Counted from the first letter of the stretch, positions 9,272 to 18,740 are shown. The stretch: 64,000 bases of DNA from Desulfobulbus propionicus (GCA_002748755.1 PDTD01000013.1:62001-126000), one strand, 5' to 3'. The notes: generated by a model not told the origin, from the letters alone. A program made the numbers and translations.

Positions 9272-9716
9272 TTTCGCCTGAACCGCCTGTTTTTGCATCC
9301 GCGCCAAACGAATACAGGGCAAAGGGTTGGTTATCAGCACCTGGAACACTGTATTGATACGCCTTGCCCCAGGGGTCCAGGGGCAGATCATCATCCAGAT
9401 ACGGGCCCTTCCATAAGGTTTTCAGTCGTTCATCCTTGGGAGGTCTTACCAGCAATTCCAGCCCCTCCTCATCATTGGGTATCCGGCCTATATCCAGGCG
9501 CATGGTCTGTACGGCGTTTTTCAGCATTTTCACCTGAATCCCGGCTGTTTTGATTTTTGATTCATCAACGCGGCTGAAAAGACGCGGGCCAACCAGCCCT
9601 GCCATAAGTCCGATAATAACCAAGACCACCAGCACTTCCAGCAAAGTGAAGCCAGCAGCTCCACGGCCCAGCTTCCTGGAAGAACTCGTCACACCTGCCT
9701 TTTGATAACAACGCAT
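9243..9716 (-). CDS. gspG: Type II secretion major pseudopilin GspG
   Basis: 157 residues. After a 22-residue leader ending GRGAAG comes FTLLEVLVVLVIIGLMAGLV, then the GspG hallmarks GPRLFSRVDESKIKTA, a Gln/Lys-rich helix, YSVPGADNQPFALYSFGAD and a C-terminal GGSGENADIGY, the calcium-binding loop region of GspG. It forms the pseudopilus shaft. It lies 19 bp after the upstream methyltransferase and starts the run of overlapping gsp genes. Confidence 0.95.
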   Translation of the reverse strand: MRCYQKAGVTSSSRKLGRGAAGFTLLEVLVVLVIIGLMAGLVGPRLFSRVDESKIKTAGIQVKMLKNAVQTMRLDIGRIPNDEEGLELLVRPPKDERLKTLWKGPYLDDDLPLDPWGKAYQYSVPGADNQPFALYSFGADAKTGGSGENADIGYLPR

Positions 9717-9735
9717 GGCAATACCACCTATTGTT

Positions 9736-10488
9736 TTATTCTGTTTTCGAAAGGTAGAATGTTTCCCTCCACCTCCCCTTATAGTCAGTCATGTATTCTG
9801 CATGTTCAGGGTATGCATCGAAATGTTCCGGCCAGTCATACATGGTAACGCAATAGCCAAAATGTTCGGCTAAATAGAGCGTCGCCGCGCGCGATGGCCG
9901 GGCAACCAAGGTGTACCCGTCACGGGTCATGGCATCCTGACAGGCCATCTGCTGGTCACCGACCTCATCCTTCAACAACTGTACCACAAATGGGTTCTTA
10001 TATATCATCCTCGGGTGATTATTGGGGACAACCGGTATTTCGTCTTCGAGCGGGGTCACCTCTGTATCGATGATGACCAGGCGCGCTCCGGTCCGATCGA
10101 TCATCGCCAGCAACTCTGGATGACGAGTGGTATGATAAAAAAAACCCAAACAGAGAACCACATCAAATTGCTGATTTGTTATGGCAGTAAAGACATCGCC
10201 GCAGATAAAATCATACTGTTTTTTCTCCATCCCATAGTGGGCAAAGCTCTGGTGCGCGTTCTCTATAAGCTCCTGCCGTGGCTCTACGCCGGTAACGTGT
10301 CGGGCCCCGGCTTGCAGGGCGGCAAAACTCCATCGACCATCATGACTGGCAATGTCAAGTACCCGGCTGCCTGCAATACGGTCTGCATTTTTTTCAATAA
10401 TCGCACGATATCGGCCGTTCAACCTGTGGGGGAACGGGCTCGTTTCGCTGGTGACATAAAAGCGTTGATACTGATCAAAAAAATTCAT
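9736..10488 (-). CDS. Class I SAM-dependent methyltransferase
   Basis: 250 residues. The Rossmann motif I is VLDIASHDGRWSFAALQAGA (from about residue 43), followed by VTGVEPRQELIENA (motif II acidic region), DFICGDVF and DVVLCLGFFYHT. This is the pattern of small-molecule class I methyltransferases (Methyltransf_11/25-like). The substrate is unknown. It is the first gene of the apparent gsp transcript, 19 bp before gspG. Because the next region encodes polysaccharide enzymes it may act on a glycan or lipid, but nothing in the sequence shows that. Confidence 0.8.
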   Translation of the reverse strand: MNFFDQYQRFYVTSETSPFPHRLNGRYRAIIEKNADRIAGSRVLDIASHDGRWSFAALQAGARHVTGVEPRQELIENAHQSFAHYGMEKKQYDFICGDVFTAITNQQFDVVLCLGFFYHTTRHPELLAMIDRTGARLVIIDTEVTPLEDEIPVVPNNHPRMIYKNPFVVQLLKDEVGDQQMACQDAMTRDGYTLVARPSRAATLYLAEHFGYCVTMYDWPEHFDAYPEHAEYMTDYKGRWRETFYLSKTE

Positions 10489-10930
10489 TGATGCATCCTT
10501 CCAACACGTTCAAGGTCTGGGGCAAGCAGCCCCGGGGGATATACACACTACGATGATACCTCCCGGGTATCCCTGCTCTCAGTGTTCCAGGATCGGTGCG
10601 CCAAGGCGCGTTTCGACCCCATGATTCTCCAGGCTCTGCGCAGTCCACATTCGCTGGGACATGCTTTTGGCTCCCTAAAAGCCCCTGGTACACGCTGCTC
10701 ACAGCACCCACCGCATCCGCTGCCTTCTGCGCTGATGAACAATGGTTCCCCCCATCGCTCCGCCTCAATCCCGTTGCAAAACACCCCTTTTTCGAGTAGT
10801 GTTCGCCCGAACATACTCTTTTGGGAGTCTTTTTTGATTGACCCGTTTCCTGCGGTATGCGCACCCTGCGTGCAGGAACGTATCAGCTACCCCCTCTCAG
10901 GGGCCAGGGAGCATAACCGTACGAGTCTCA
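10489..10930. other. Divergent intergenic region, no gene seen
   Basis: About 440 bp between divergently transcribed methyltransferase and acyltransferase genes, so it should hold both promoters. Open frames on both strands here lack family features and overlap each other. No clear inverted-repeat operator was seen. Confidence 0.4.
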
Positions 10931-11950
10931 ATGGACGCCACCACTCACGTATCCTACTATCCCAACTTCGACTGGTTGCGGCTGATGCTGGCAACAGAAG
11001 TTGTCGCCATCCACTCCAATGCAGCGCCTTCGGTCTTCATCAACCCTGTACCGGGTTTTCTTGCCATCAGTGGATTTGTTGTCCTTGGCAGCATCGAGCG
11101 AAGAACACCAGGCGCCTTTTTTCTCAGTCGGGCTCTGCGGATTCTCCCCCTTCTCTTTGCATCCTTCCTTGCCGTGGGCATCCTCTACAGCCCAGCTGAG
11201 ATGCTCTACAATATCCGCTTCTGGATATGGCCCAAAGGCGCCCCGCCGCCCAACCCCGTTGTCTGGACCTTACTGTATGAAGAGGTTTTTTATGCCTTGC
11301 TGGTCATCTTGTTCGTATCCGGGCTCTACAAGAAAAAAATACTCCCCGTCCTTCTCTGCAGCATCGTCATAACACTGACGCTCAGCCGGAACTTTTTCCT
11401 CCTCCAGAAAACCTGGTACACCCTGGGCTCAGCCTTTTTTACTGGCAATGTCATCTATCTTTTTCGTGGACTCATCTCCAAATATATCAACAGCATCCTT
11501 GCTACAGCCTTGTTTGTTCTCGCCGTTGCCGCCGTGTACAGTAATCCATACACAGATATTACACCAAACTCCGAAGCCTACGTTGACCTCCTCTCCTATG
11601 CAGCCATGCTGATCTTTGCCATCTCAGGACCACAGTTGCCCAAGGTCCACCTGGATATCAGCTACTCAATATATCTCATCCACTGCTTGGTCTTGGCCCA
11701 GCTGGTGTACTTTATCAAACCCGGAACGCGGCTGTTCGTTTTCACCCTCCTTTCCACCATATCCATTTCCTTTGCTTCCTGGTACTTGATCGAAAGACCC
11801 ATGATAGGGCTGAAGACCAAAATACTGCAGATCAGAACGGCACCCAGTAAAAAAAGGCGGGCAATGCCAACCGGTATGCCCAAAGCTGAACCGCCACAGG
11901 CATTGCGTCTGCTGTTGTACAACAGCTGGTTGTCCAGGAAGAAAAAATAA
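10931..11950 (+). CDS. Acyltransferase 3 family membrane protein
   Basis: 339 residues from the ATG at 10931. An upstream TTG at 10838 is possible but has a poorly spaced GGGAG. The protein starts with NFDWLRLMLATEVVAIHSN, the family's first-helix Arg/His signature (FDxLR...H), then FLAISGFVVLGS and FFLSRALRILPLLF. About ten membrane segments follow, ending with DISYSIYLIHCLVLAQLVYF and SWYLIERPMIGL, both characteristic of acyltransferase 3/OafA-like O-acetylases. It likely acylates a surface glycan at the inner membrane. It faces the giant glycosyltransferase gene convergently. Confidence 0.85.
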   Translation: MDATTHVSYYPNFDWLRLMLATEVVAIHSNAAPSVFINPVPGFLAISGFVVLGSIERRTPGAFFLSRALRILPLLFASFLAVGILYSPAEMLYNIRFWIWPKGAPPPNPVVWTLLYEEVFYALLVILFVSGLYKKKILPVLLCSIVITLTLSRNFFLLQKTWYTLGSAFFTGNVIYLFRGLISKYINSILATALFVLAVAAVYSNPYTDITPNSEAYVDLLSYAAMLIFAISGPQLPKVHLDISYSIYLIHCLVLAQLVYFIKPGTRLFVFTLLSTISISFASWYLIERPMIGLKTKILQIRTAPSKKRRAMPTGMPKAEPPQALRLLLYNSWLSRKKK

Positions 11951-11954
11951 ACCT

Positions 11955-11981
11955 GACCCGGATTTCTCATCATCCGGGTTA
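11955..11981. terminator. Stem-loop between convergent genes, minimal element copy
   Basis: ACCCGGAT...ATCCGGGT forms an 8-bp stem around the loop TTCTCATC. It sits directly after the acyltransferase stop and about 10 bp before the end of the convergent giant gene. The sequence is exactly a left terminal repeat (CCCGGATTTCTCATCA) joined to a right one (TCCGGGTTA) of the dispersed element, so it looks like a collapsed copy now placed as a bidirectional terminator. Confidence 0.55.
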
Positions 11982-11990
11982 AGCCCTCTC

Positions 11991-14900
11991 TCAATCAAAC
12001 TTTTGCACCTTTTTCTGCAGCTCCTGTATCCTCTTTTGGCAAACAATATAATGAGGATCCTGGAGGACGGCATTGACTTCCTGCTCACTGGAGAGCGCTA
12101 AGGTATGCTTTCGGTCCACCCCCCTCATATAATCGCCAATATAGACATTCTGGCTGAGCCCTTCCCAGTCTGCATTGTCCCTGGTCACTATCTGCAAGAG
12201 CAAATAGTAATCCTCCATATATTTCTGATCATCATGATAGGTGACATCCTCCAGATTCACCCGTTCCAGGTCAATCATATAGGAATGCAATGGTGCGTGA
12301 TTGTCATTGAGAAAATCATCATAACAGTGACCAAACTGATACGCCTTGTGCCTTTGCAGAAACTGCCCCGTTTTGGATAGAAAATCGGTCTGGTACACAC
12401 GCCCGAAGGCCACGGCTTTGCCAGTTTTTCGCAATCTTTGCGACAACCAGTCATAGGCATGGGGCAGCAGGAGATCATCATAATCCAGAAATGCGGCATA
12501 CCGGGTGGACACCTCCTGCAAACACTCATTGAGCATTTTCGAGCGGAGATCCCCAGCTCCCCCAGCAGATGCATAATATTTGACACGTGGTCTGGTTCCC
12601 GGATACCAGCTGCCCTGTTCCAGCACCTCGCGCAAGGCCGTTTTCTGGGCTGCACTCAAATCCTGGGCAGCGATCATAGGCAGCACTTGACAATTCTGCA
12701 TGGCCTGCAGACTGCGTAAGGCTCGTTTCAGTTCATCCATTCTGGAAGATCTATGAAATCGAATGATGGTGGTGATCTGGACGACCTCCTCCGGGGACAC
12801 CGTGCCGGGGGCGGTGACAAAGGCACAGGCATCTACGCAAACAACCGTATTTTTAATCCCCTGGGGCCCGACAGATGCGGAAAATATGGTCAAGGGGGCA
12901 TCATACAAATACCCCTTATCAACCGTCATGATACCGCTCACCGCCGGAAAAACGATATCGTCCCCATACCTGTTGGCCACCACGGCGACTTCCTCCGGCT
13001 CTCCGGCCTTGGTCTCAATCAGTTTCTTGAGGATATCCGAATCAAAAAAAGCAACCCGGCGCACCATGACAATATATTCCGGAACGCCCTTTTCATAGCG
13101 ATTCTCCGGCAACAGCCTCGCCTGCATCTCGTCATGCAGTAGGTGAAAACGACAGGATGTATAAGAACAGGCGCGGATAAAAGTGTCGATAAACCGCTCC
13201 TTGAGAACCGGATCTTCCTGCAGCTGCGCAAGCACCGTGTCTGAGAAATGCACCTGAATCCGTACAGATTCAGGCCATTCTGCCGCCTTGACTGGCCCTG
13301 TTTTTGAGTAAGGGAAGCCGGAAAGGGCTCGGCCTACAGCATTTAAATAGGCATAGCCAAACAAGGTGTCCGGTTCCAGATGCGCCCCTTCCGCCCATTC
13401 ATTCCAGGCATTAATCAAGACAAACCGCCTATCTTCAGGCAGGTATTTCCGGCTGTATGCCATACTGCTTTCCAGCCAGGACTGAAATTTTTCTGGCGTA
13501 CTGGCGTGGAGCAAAATCGCCTGATCCCCATAGCGTGGCGTATTATCGAAGGTCGTCACCAGGGATCTGAAATACTCAAACCGCTTGGGCTTTGTTTGCT
13601 CCATGTACCAATCGGCAACCTCGTCATAGGACAAGACGCTGCCTTGCAGCCTGGTGTAGGCATGCAGTCTGGATTTTTTTTCCTTGACAGCCCCACCTGT
13701 CCAATCATGGAGGACCCGTTCAACGCCTGCATCCATGCCAAAATCCACAGGGCTGCAAGCCCCCCTGGTCAGAACGGCCACAACATACGGTTCCTGAACA
13801 CCGTTTTCCCGGCATTCTTCTTTCCAAATGGTGAGATACTCTCCCGGATCAGGAATCGATGCGGGCCGGTAGATAAACAACATCGGCCTGCCGTCCACAG
13901 TCACATAGCGACTGTCTTTAAAAAAAGGTATCAGGTAACGAATAAAGGCCCGGGCATCCTCTGCACTGTATTCCTGACCAAGTAGAATTTCGTCTTCATT
14001 GCCATCCCAGGCCTTGGTCCAATTCTCATTGGCCCAGCAAAAACAAAACGGCATGGCAATGTCCGGGTGATCCAACAACATTCTGGCCGGTGCTTCTAAA
14101 ATCATTTTCCCGGAAAACCAGTAATGATAAAAAACCTGGCCATACACCCCGGCTGTACGCATAAGCTCAGCCTGCTGCTTGAGCACTGCAGGGGAGTCCA
14201 GCAGGTAGTACCCGATGTCAGCGTGCGGGGTATGCTGCTGATAGTGCCCTTTAAACAATGGGTTGGCGCTGCGAACTTTTGTCCATTCCGTAAACCCCTT
14301 GCCATGCCAGGCATCATTTTCTGGAATAGGATGAAACTGGGGGAGATAATAGGACAATACTTTTATCTCGCTCTTGCCCGCAGTTGCCGAATAATCCCCC
14401 CTCTCTTCATAGAATCGGCAGTATTGCGTGGAGTGATCCAGCTCCAGGCGAACGATCTTCCCTGGGAAGGGCACGGTGGAGACCAGCAGCAGACGCTTCA
14501 GCACCCTTTCAAGAACGCCGCTGTCAAAATCCTGGTACGCAAGAGGTGCCCTAAGCATGGGCTCCAGGCACTGGGTGCGGGCCCAGAAAAGGGTGTCTGA
14601 GGGGAAATCAATGTGATCATACTCCTGCATCGAGGGCCAGCCGTACTGCGCTGTGATTGTTTGGGCAGCCGCATAATCTGCCCCCCAGCCAGTAGCGTTT
14701 TTTTCAAAATAATTATCACTCTTTGGAAAGATAATTTTGGTGTCTGCAAGCAGCATAGCAAAAAGATATGCCACCCTTTTGGTAGAGTTGGTCGCAAGCC
14801 CAAAAAAATCACCCAGCAAGGCACGGCTGCGTCCATTGGCTGTTCCTGAATCAAGGGTATTTCCAGCACTGAAATGACCGATAATCTCATACCCTGATAA

Positions 14901-17276
14901 CGCCTTGCCATGCAAAACGATCAGTGCGGCGAGATCATACAAGCCATCAGGAACAGGTTGTATAAAGATTGCCCCCAGGCTCCTGATGCTCTCTGTCATC
15001 CTCTGAACGAGTGCCTCTGGATCCATATCCTGCGGCACAGAAAGATACAGATCAAAGGCGCCAGGAACACACTGTAGCGCAGAGATGACCTCAGGCACGC
15101 TCTCATTGGTATGGATAAAGAAGTGAACAGCCACTTTCTTTGCATCCCCCAGGTCAACGGAGGTTTTTTCTTCGGCAATCGGATCTATACAGCGGGGTAT
15201 GACAGGGAGGCTCCCCTGCTCTGGAAAGGTTTCCTCTTGGATATCACGCCATATCAAGCGTCTGGACCGTAAAAAATGCGAAAGTGGTTCCTCGTCTCCT
15301 AGAGAAGCAGCATATTCTCTGGCATACCAGCCAAGATCAAAGTGCGGGCTTGGGGATTTCTTTTCCCTGCTGCCATGCAGGAGGTAATGCAAAAAGGGGT
15401 CGTCTTGCTGGCTTGCGCCATCTGCATTCGTGTATTGGGCAAGATACCAGCCAGCATCAAAATATGGATTGACGCTTCGTTGTTCCTGCATCCCATAGCC
15501 CAGATAATGATACAAAGGATTGAAACCGCTGGCCCGGACATCCGGGTATGCTTCGAGATACCAGGCAACATCAAAATACGGACCTGGGTTTCTCCCGGCA
15601 AAAGCACCATAGTGGATAAAGTCGGCCAGTGCCCCCTGCGTCGTATCAAGCCCATATTCCTGCGCATACCATACAGGAGAAAAATAAAAATTCGGCTGCC
15701 GCCCTTCCTGCTCACCAAAGCGCAGATAATGCAGCAGGGGATTCATCCCTGCCTGTACGACTTCAGGATAGGTGCCCAGGTACCATCTGGTACTGAAATA
15801 GGGACTGGGATTGTTCCCCTCATCCGCCCCGTAGTAATAATAGTGATCAATCGGATCCACTTGTACATGCGGATATTGCTCAAGATACCATTTCGTATCC
15901 AGGAAAGGGCTGTCCTGCAGCAGACGCTTATAGACCCGGTACTGATACAGTTTGCGCAGATTGCACCGTACCAGGAGGTCTCTCAAGAGCATGAAACCGC
16001 TGCTTTTGAGTATATTGTTCGTTTCATTACAAACAAGCGACTGTTCCTGCAGCCGATACTTGAGCTGCAACACGTTATTTTCCGTCTCTGCAAGCCTGTT
16101 CCTGATGCGCTCAAGCTCGGCGTCCCGAGCCCAAATCATTTCGTTAAGGGTGTTAATTGTTGTCTTCAGGTTTGTGATGGCAGATTTTTTTTCCCCAATC
16201 TCTGACCGCAAAAAGGACACTGTGTTTTCAGTCAGATGCAATTTTTCTTCTGCCAGATGAAGCTTTTCTTCTGCCAGGTGAAGCTTTTCTTCAACCCCCT
16301 CTTTCTGATGGATAACATTTTCCAGTCTTCTTGTTATAGTTTCATTTATACCGGATAACTCCTGGATATTTTGTTGCTCCTTCCCTCTCTCTATATTGCA
16401 TAATTCACAATCTTCATTTTTTTTATCAATGAGATTTAATAAAATTAAATAACGCTCAAACTCATCGCGCCATACTTCACTTTGATTTATCAAGTAATTA
16501 TCATCATGCCCTCCTAAATCTCTTGCCTCTTTGTATAAAAAGTTATAAATATCTAACGCTAAAGGAGGGCACGTTTTAGAAAGAGTCAAATCTTCTATAG
16601 AATATTTTTCATTTCTTAATTTATTATCTAAAAAAAATCCCTGATAATTTTTTAACTCATTAATATCTATTTTCAGCTTAAACTTTTCTGCAATACGCTT
16701 TATCTCTCTTTCAGGTGAAGATATTAGTTGATCGAATTCTACAATCACCCTTTTCTCGTATGAGGTATTACAAAGAGATTTTAAAACATGATCAATCCAC
16801 AAGAGGTAACATTTTTCTTCTTCAAAACCATCCCTTTTTACTAAAGAGCGAACAACACTTAGCGGGTTGCGAATTGCAATAACATAGTGCACATCTAACT
16901 GACAATATTCAAAAACCTCCTTCCAAAATTGGAAAAGTTTTGCCACTCTCGGATCCTTGAAAGCAAAAACATCTACCTTGTCAATTTTTCCCCTTAACAA
17001 TTCTATTGCCCGTAAAAAGAATCCATGCTTTTTCAACAAGGCAACATCAGATTGCTCGATGGGGGTCACAGTATGCCAACTGCTTGATAGAAAAGCTAAG
17101 ATTTCCTCGTTGAATTCTGTAATATGCCGATCTTCCCAAAACCCTTTTGGATTCATTGGCTCAGCAGCCAGCAATGTATCGCCAAGCTGTACCCCTAAAA
17201 CAAGCAATCCGCGAGTCAGTGCGCTCGTACCGCTTCTGTGCATCCCCAGCACGACAAGGAGTTTTCTCTTGTTCAT
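11991..17276 (-). CDS. Giant sulfotransferase/glycosyltransferase fusion protein
   Basis: 1,761 residues, apparently cytoplasmic. Domains in order: sulfotransferase-like, about 1-250, with PAPS-type P-loop GMHRSGTSAL (11-20) and second motif YVIAIRNPLSVVRSL (131-145); coiled coil about 300-415 with three EEKLHLA units; six tandem units of about 35-40 residues (458-670, WYLxxYPDV...NPLxHYLxxG...NPYF); an RgpF-like rhamnan-synthesis domain about 710-935; a WbsX-like domain about 970-1320 (SYYLPQFHPIPENDAWHGKG, NENWTKAWDG, INAWNEWAEGAHLEP); and a GT-A-like C-terminal domain about 1500-1720 with FLDYDDLLLPHAYDWL as the nucleotide/metal site. It probably builds and perhaps sulfates a surface polysaccharide exported by the adjacent Wzt-type transporter. 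The first ~290 codons are distinctly A+T-rich, suggesting a recombinant origin for the sulfotransferase part. Confidence 0.85.
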   Translation of the reverse strand: MNKRKLLVVLGMHRSGTSALTRGLLVLGVQLGDTLLAAEPMNPKGFWEDRHITEFNEEILAFLSSSWHTVTPIEQSDVALLKKHGFFLRAIELLRGKIDKVDVFAFKDPRVAKLFQFWKEVFEYCQLDVHYVIAIRNPLSVVRSLVKRDGFEEEKCYLLWIDHVLKSLCNTSYEKRVIVEFDQLISSPEREIKRIAEKFKLKIDINELKNYQGFFLDNKLRNEKYSIEDLTLSKTCPPLALDIYNFLYKEARDLGGHDDNYLINQSEVWRDEFERYLILLNLIDKKNEDCELCNIERGKEQQNIQELSGINETITRRLENVIHQKEGVEEKLHLAEEKLHLAEEKLHLTENTVSFLRSEIGEKKSAITNLKTTINTLNEMIWARDAELERIRNRLAETENNVLQLKYRLQEQSLVCNETNNILKSSGFMLLRDLLVRCNLRKLYQYRVYKRLLQDSPFLDTKWYLEQYPHVQVDPIDHYYYYGADEGNNPSPYFSTRWYLGTYPEVVQAGMNPLLHYLRFGEQEGRQPNFYFSPVWYAQEYGLDTTQGALADFIHYGAFAGRNPGPYFDVAWYLEAYPDVRASGFNPLYHYLGYGMQEQRSVNPYFDAGWYLAQYTNADGASQQDDPFLHYLLHGSREKKSPSPHFDLGWYAREYAASLGDEEPLSHFLRSRRLIWRDIQEETFPEQGSLPVIPRCIDPIAEEKTSVDLGDAKKVAVHFFIHTNESVPEVISALQCVPGAFDLYLSVPQDMDPEALVQRMTESIRSLGAIFIQPVPDGLYDLAALIVLHGKALSGYEIIGHFSAGNTLDSGTANGRSRALLGDFFGLATNSTKRVAYLFAMLLADTKIIFPKSDNYFEKNATGWGADYAAAQTITAQYGWPSMQEYDHIDFPSDTLFWARTQCLEPMLRAPLAYQDFDSGVLERVLKRLLLVSTVPFPGKIVRLELDHSTQYCRFYEERGDYSATAGKSEIKVLSYYLPQFHPIPENDAWHGKGFTEWTKVRSANPLFKGHYQQHTPHADIGYYLLDSPAVLKQQAELMRTAGVYGQVFYHYWFSGKMILEAPARMLLDHPDIAMPFCFCWANENWTKAWDGNEDEILLGQEYSAEDARAFIRYLIPFFKDSRYVTVDGRPMLFIYRPASIPDPGEYLTIWKEECRENGVQEPYVVAVLTRGACSPVDFGMDAGVERVLHDWTGGAVKEKKSRLHAYTRLQGSVLSYDEVADWYMEQTKPKRFEYFRSLVTTFDNTPRYGDQAILLHASTPEKFQSWLESSMAYSRKYLPEDRRFVLINAWNEWAEGAHLEPDTLFGYAYLNAVGRALSGFPYSKTGPVKAAEWPESVRIQVHFSDTVLAQLQEDPVLKERFIDTFIRACSYTSCRFHLLHDEMQARLLPENRYEKGVPEYIVMVRRVAFFDSDILKKLIETKAGEPEEVAVVANRYGDDIVFPAVSGIMTVDKGYLYDAPLTIFSASVGPQGIKNTVVCVDACAFVTAPGTVSPEEVVQITTIIRFHRSSRMDELKRALRSLQAMQNCQVLPMIAAQDLSAAQKTALREVLEQGSWYPGTRPRVKYYASAGGAGDLRSKMLNECLQEVSTRYAAFLDYDDLLLPHAYDWLSQRLRKTGKAVAFGRVYQTDFLSKTGQFLQRHKAYQFGHCYDDFLNDNHAPLHSYMIDLERVNLEDVTYHDDQKYMEDYYLLLQIVTRDNADWEGLSQNVYIGDYMRGVDRKHTLALSSEQEVNAVLQDPHYIVCQKRIQELQKKVQKFD
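15267..15905 (-). repeat. Six tandem WYL..YPDV protein repeats
   Basis: Internal repeats (residues 458-670) within the giant gene. Each unit carries WYLxxYPxV, an NPLxHYL-like stretch, a G...EGR turn and PYF. DNA copies have diverged. Such repeats are known in large polysaccharide-biosynthesis proteins, where they probably act as spacers or binding modules. Confidence 0.75.
16227..16292 (-). repeat. Three 21-bp tandem repeats coding EEKLHLA
   Basis: Near-identical 21-bp units encode three heptads in the coiled coil of the giant protein (residues 329-350). The low divergence suggests recent slippage, and the copy number may vary between strains. Confidence 0.75.
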
Positions 17277-17369
17277 TTTCCTCTCTATACAGTTGCCCCA
17301 ATAAAAAGGGGGGCTGCATCGGCTCCCTTACCCAGGCCCTCTGCGCCCCCGTTGAAGCTTTCATGACGG

Positions 17370-18740
17370 CTATAATTTTTCCAAGTGTAGCTTGCAGCCA
17401 AAATCAATCATACCGGTCGCCGCATTTTCTGTATCAAAATGCACCCTGAACATGGCAATATCAACCAATCGATGCAGGTATGTTTCTTTGCCGTCGACAT
17501 TCCCCATGACACCAGCATTAAGAAAGAACACCCCGGCTGTTAAACAACACTGAAACAAAAACTCGACAGTATACGTCTGCCCGGCAGCAACATAGGAGAG
17601 GGTATCTCCAGCTGACTTGGTTGCAGCTGTTCCCCCAAGCTCAATACCTGCTTTTGTTTTTATCAGCATCCCAAAACGCACATTGGAGGCACTCCGGGTA
17701 AACGTAACCGTATAGCTGAACGTATATTGTCTGCCGGAGACGATGTTGTTCACCTGTACACCCCGCACGGTACGAATGGCTGGAGCATCAATCACCGCAG
17801 CAAACTGCTCGTACTCTATGGTGCTGCTCGGAATCAAATGAGGATCATACACCTCCAGGGGATCCTCATTGAGGGGTTCGTCAGCCTGCGGGGCAATCTG
17901 GGGGGACGTATTAGCAGGGCCGTCCTTCTCTTGCTCGTCTTCTCCAGACACCTTCCCAGAGTTGGCGATGATCGTCTCTCGTATGCCAGCAACTTTCTCC
18001 TGGGGTGCATACAGTAACTTCTGATACGCGCCCACAATATCCTTGGGATGACCGACTGCTAATTTCTCACCAGCATCAAGGAGCAGAGCCCGGTCGCACA
18101 GCTCAACAATAGAGCCTCCAGAATGAGAAACAAAAAGGATGGTTGCCCCACCTCTTCGAATCTCCTCAATTCGGGCAAAGCATTTTCGCTGAAACAACTC
18201 ATCCCCCACAGAAAGGGCCTCGTCAACGACCAGGATCTCGGGGTCCACATTTATCGCTACGGCAAACGCCAGCCGGACCAACATCCCGCTGGAGTAGGTC
18301 TTCACGGATTGCTCAAGGAATGAACCAATTTCAGCAAAGGAGGCTATAGATTCAAATCTCGAATCGATTTCCTTTCTGGTTAATCCCAAAACAGAGGCAT
18401 TCATGTATACATTCTCCCGCCCCGTGAAATCAGGATTAAACCCTGAGCCAAGCTCTAATAAGGCCGCTATCCGCCCATTGGTGTACACATTGCCTGTGGT
18501 CCGATTCAGAGTACCACAAATCAACTGCAGTAGAGTTGATTTACCGGACCCGTTCCGACCGATTATTCCTACGGTCTCACCTTTTTCGATGATGATGGAG
18601 ACATCTCTGAGGGCCCAAAACTCATGGTAATATTGCCGCCGACCTCGCATCAGCATCTGCATGAGCCTGTCCCGAGGCTGGTCATAGATCTGATAACACT
18701 TTGACAGATGCTCTATACGTATTGCAACATTAGACGACAT
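17370..18740 (-). CDS. wzt: Wzt-type polysaccharide ABC exporter ATPase
   Basis: 456 residues. The N-terminal ATPase (1-250) has Walker A GRNGSGKST (61-69), signature YSSGMLVRLAF (about 149), Walker B ILVVDEALSVGD and the H-switch VSHSGG. GFNPDFTGRENVYMN is typical of the Wzt/TagH class. After an acidic linker, a C-terminal beta domain (about 310-456) matches the Wzt carbohydrate-binding domain, which recognises the modified chain end. It works with a Wzm permease to move lipid-linked glycan across the inner membrane, but no wzm is seen in this window. It lies about 90 bp upstream of the giant glycosyltransferase gene on the same strand. Confidence 0.92.
   Translation of the reverse strand: MSSNVAIRIEHLSKCYQIYDQPRDRLMQMLMRGRRQYYHEFWALRDVSIIIEKGETVGIIGRNGSGKSTLLQLICGTLNRTTGNVYTNGRIAALLELGSGFNPDFTGRENVYMNASVLGLTRKEIDSRFESIASFAEIGSFLEQSVKTYSSGMLVRLAFAVAINVDPEILVVDEALSVGDELFQRKCFARIEEIRRGGATILFVSHSGGSIVELCDRALLLDAGEKLAVGHPKDIVGAYQKLLYAPQEKVAGIRETIIANSGKVSGEDEQEKDGPANTSPQIAPQADEPLNEDPLEVYDPHLIPSSTIEYEQFAAVIDAPAIRTVRGVQVNNIVSGRQYTFSYTVTFTRSASNVRFGMLIKTKAGIELGGTAATKSAGDTLSYVAAGQTYTVEFLFQCCLTAGVFFLNAGVMGNVDGKETYLHRLVDIAMFRVHFDTENAATGMIDFGCKLHLEKL

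Noticed and set aside
13380-13985. 201-codon plus-strand frame
   Set aside because: Antisense to the WbsX-like domain of the giant gene. A shadow frame.
15342-16205. 287-codon open frame on the plus strand
   Set aside because: It lies antisense to the repeat and coiled-coil part of the giant gene, which has clear domains. No features of its own.
15267-16292. Regular repeats considered as CRISPR
   Set aside because: They are in-frame protein repeats inside the giant gene with no unique spacers of constant size.
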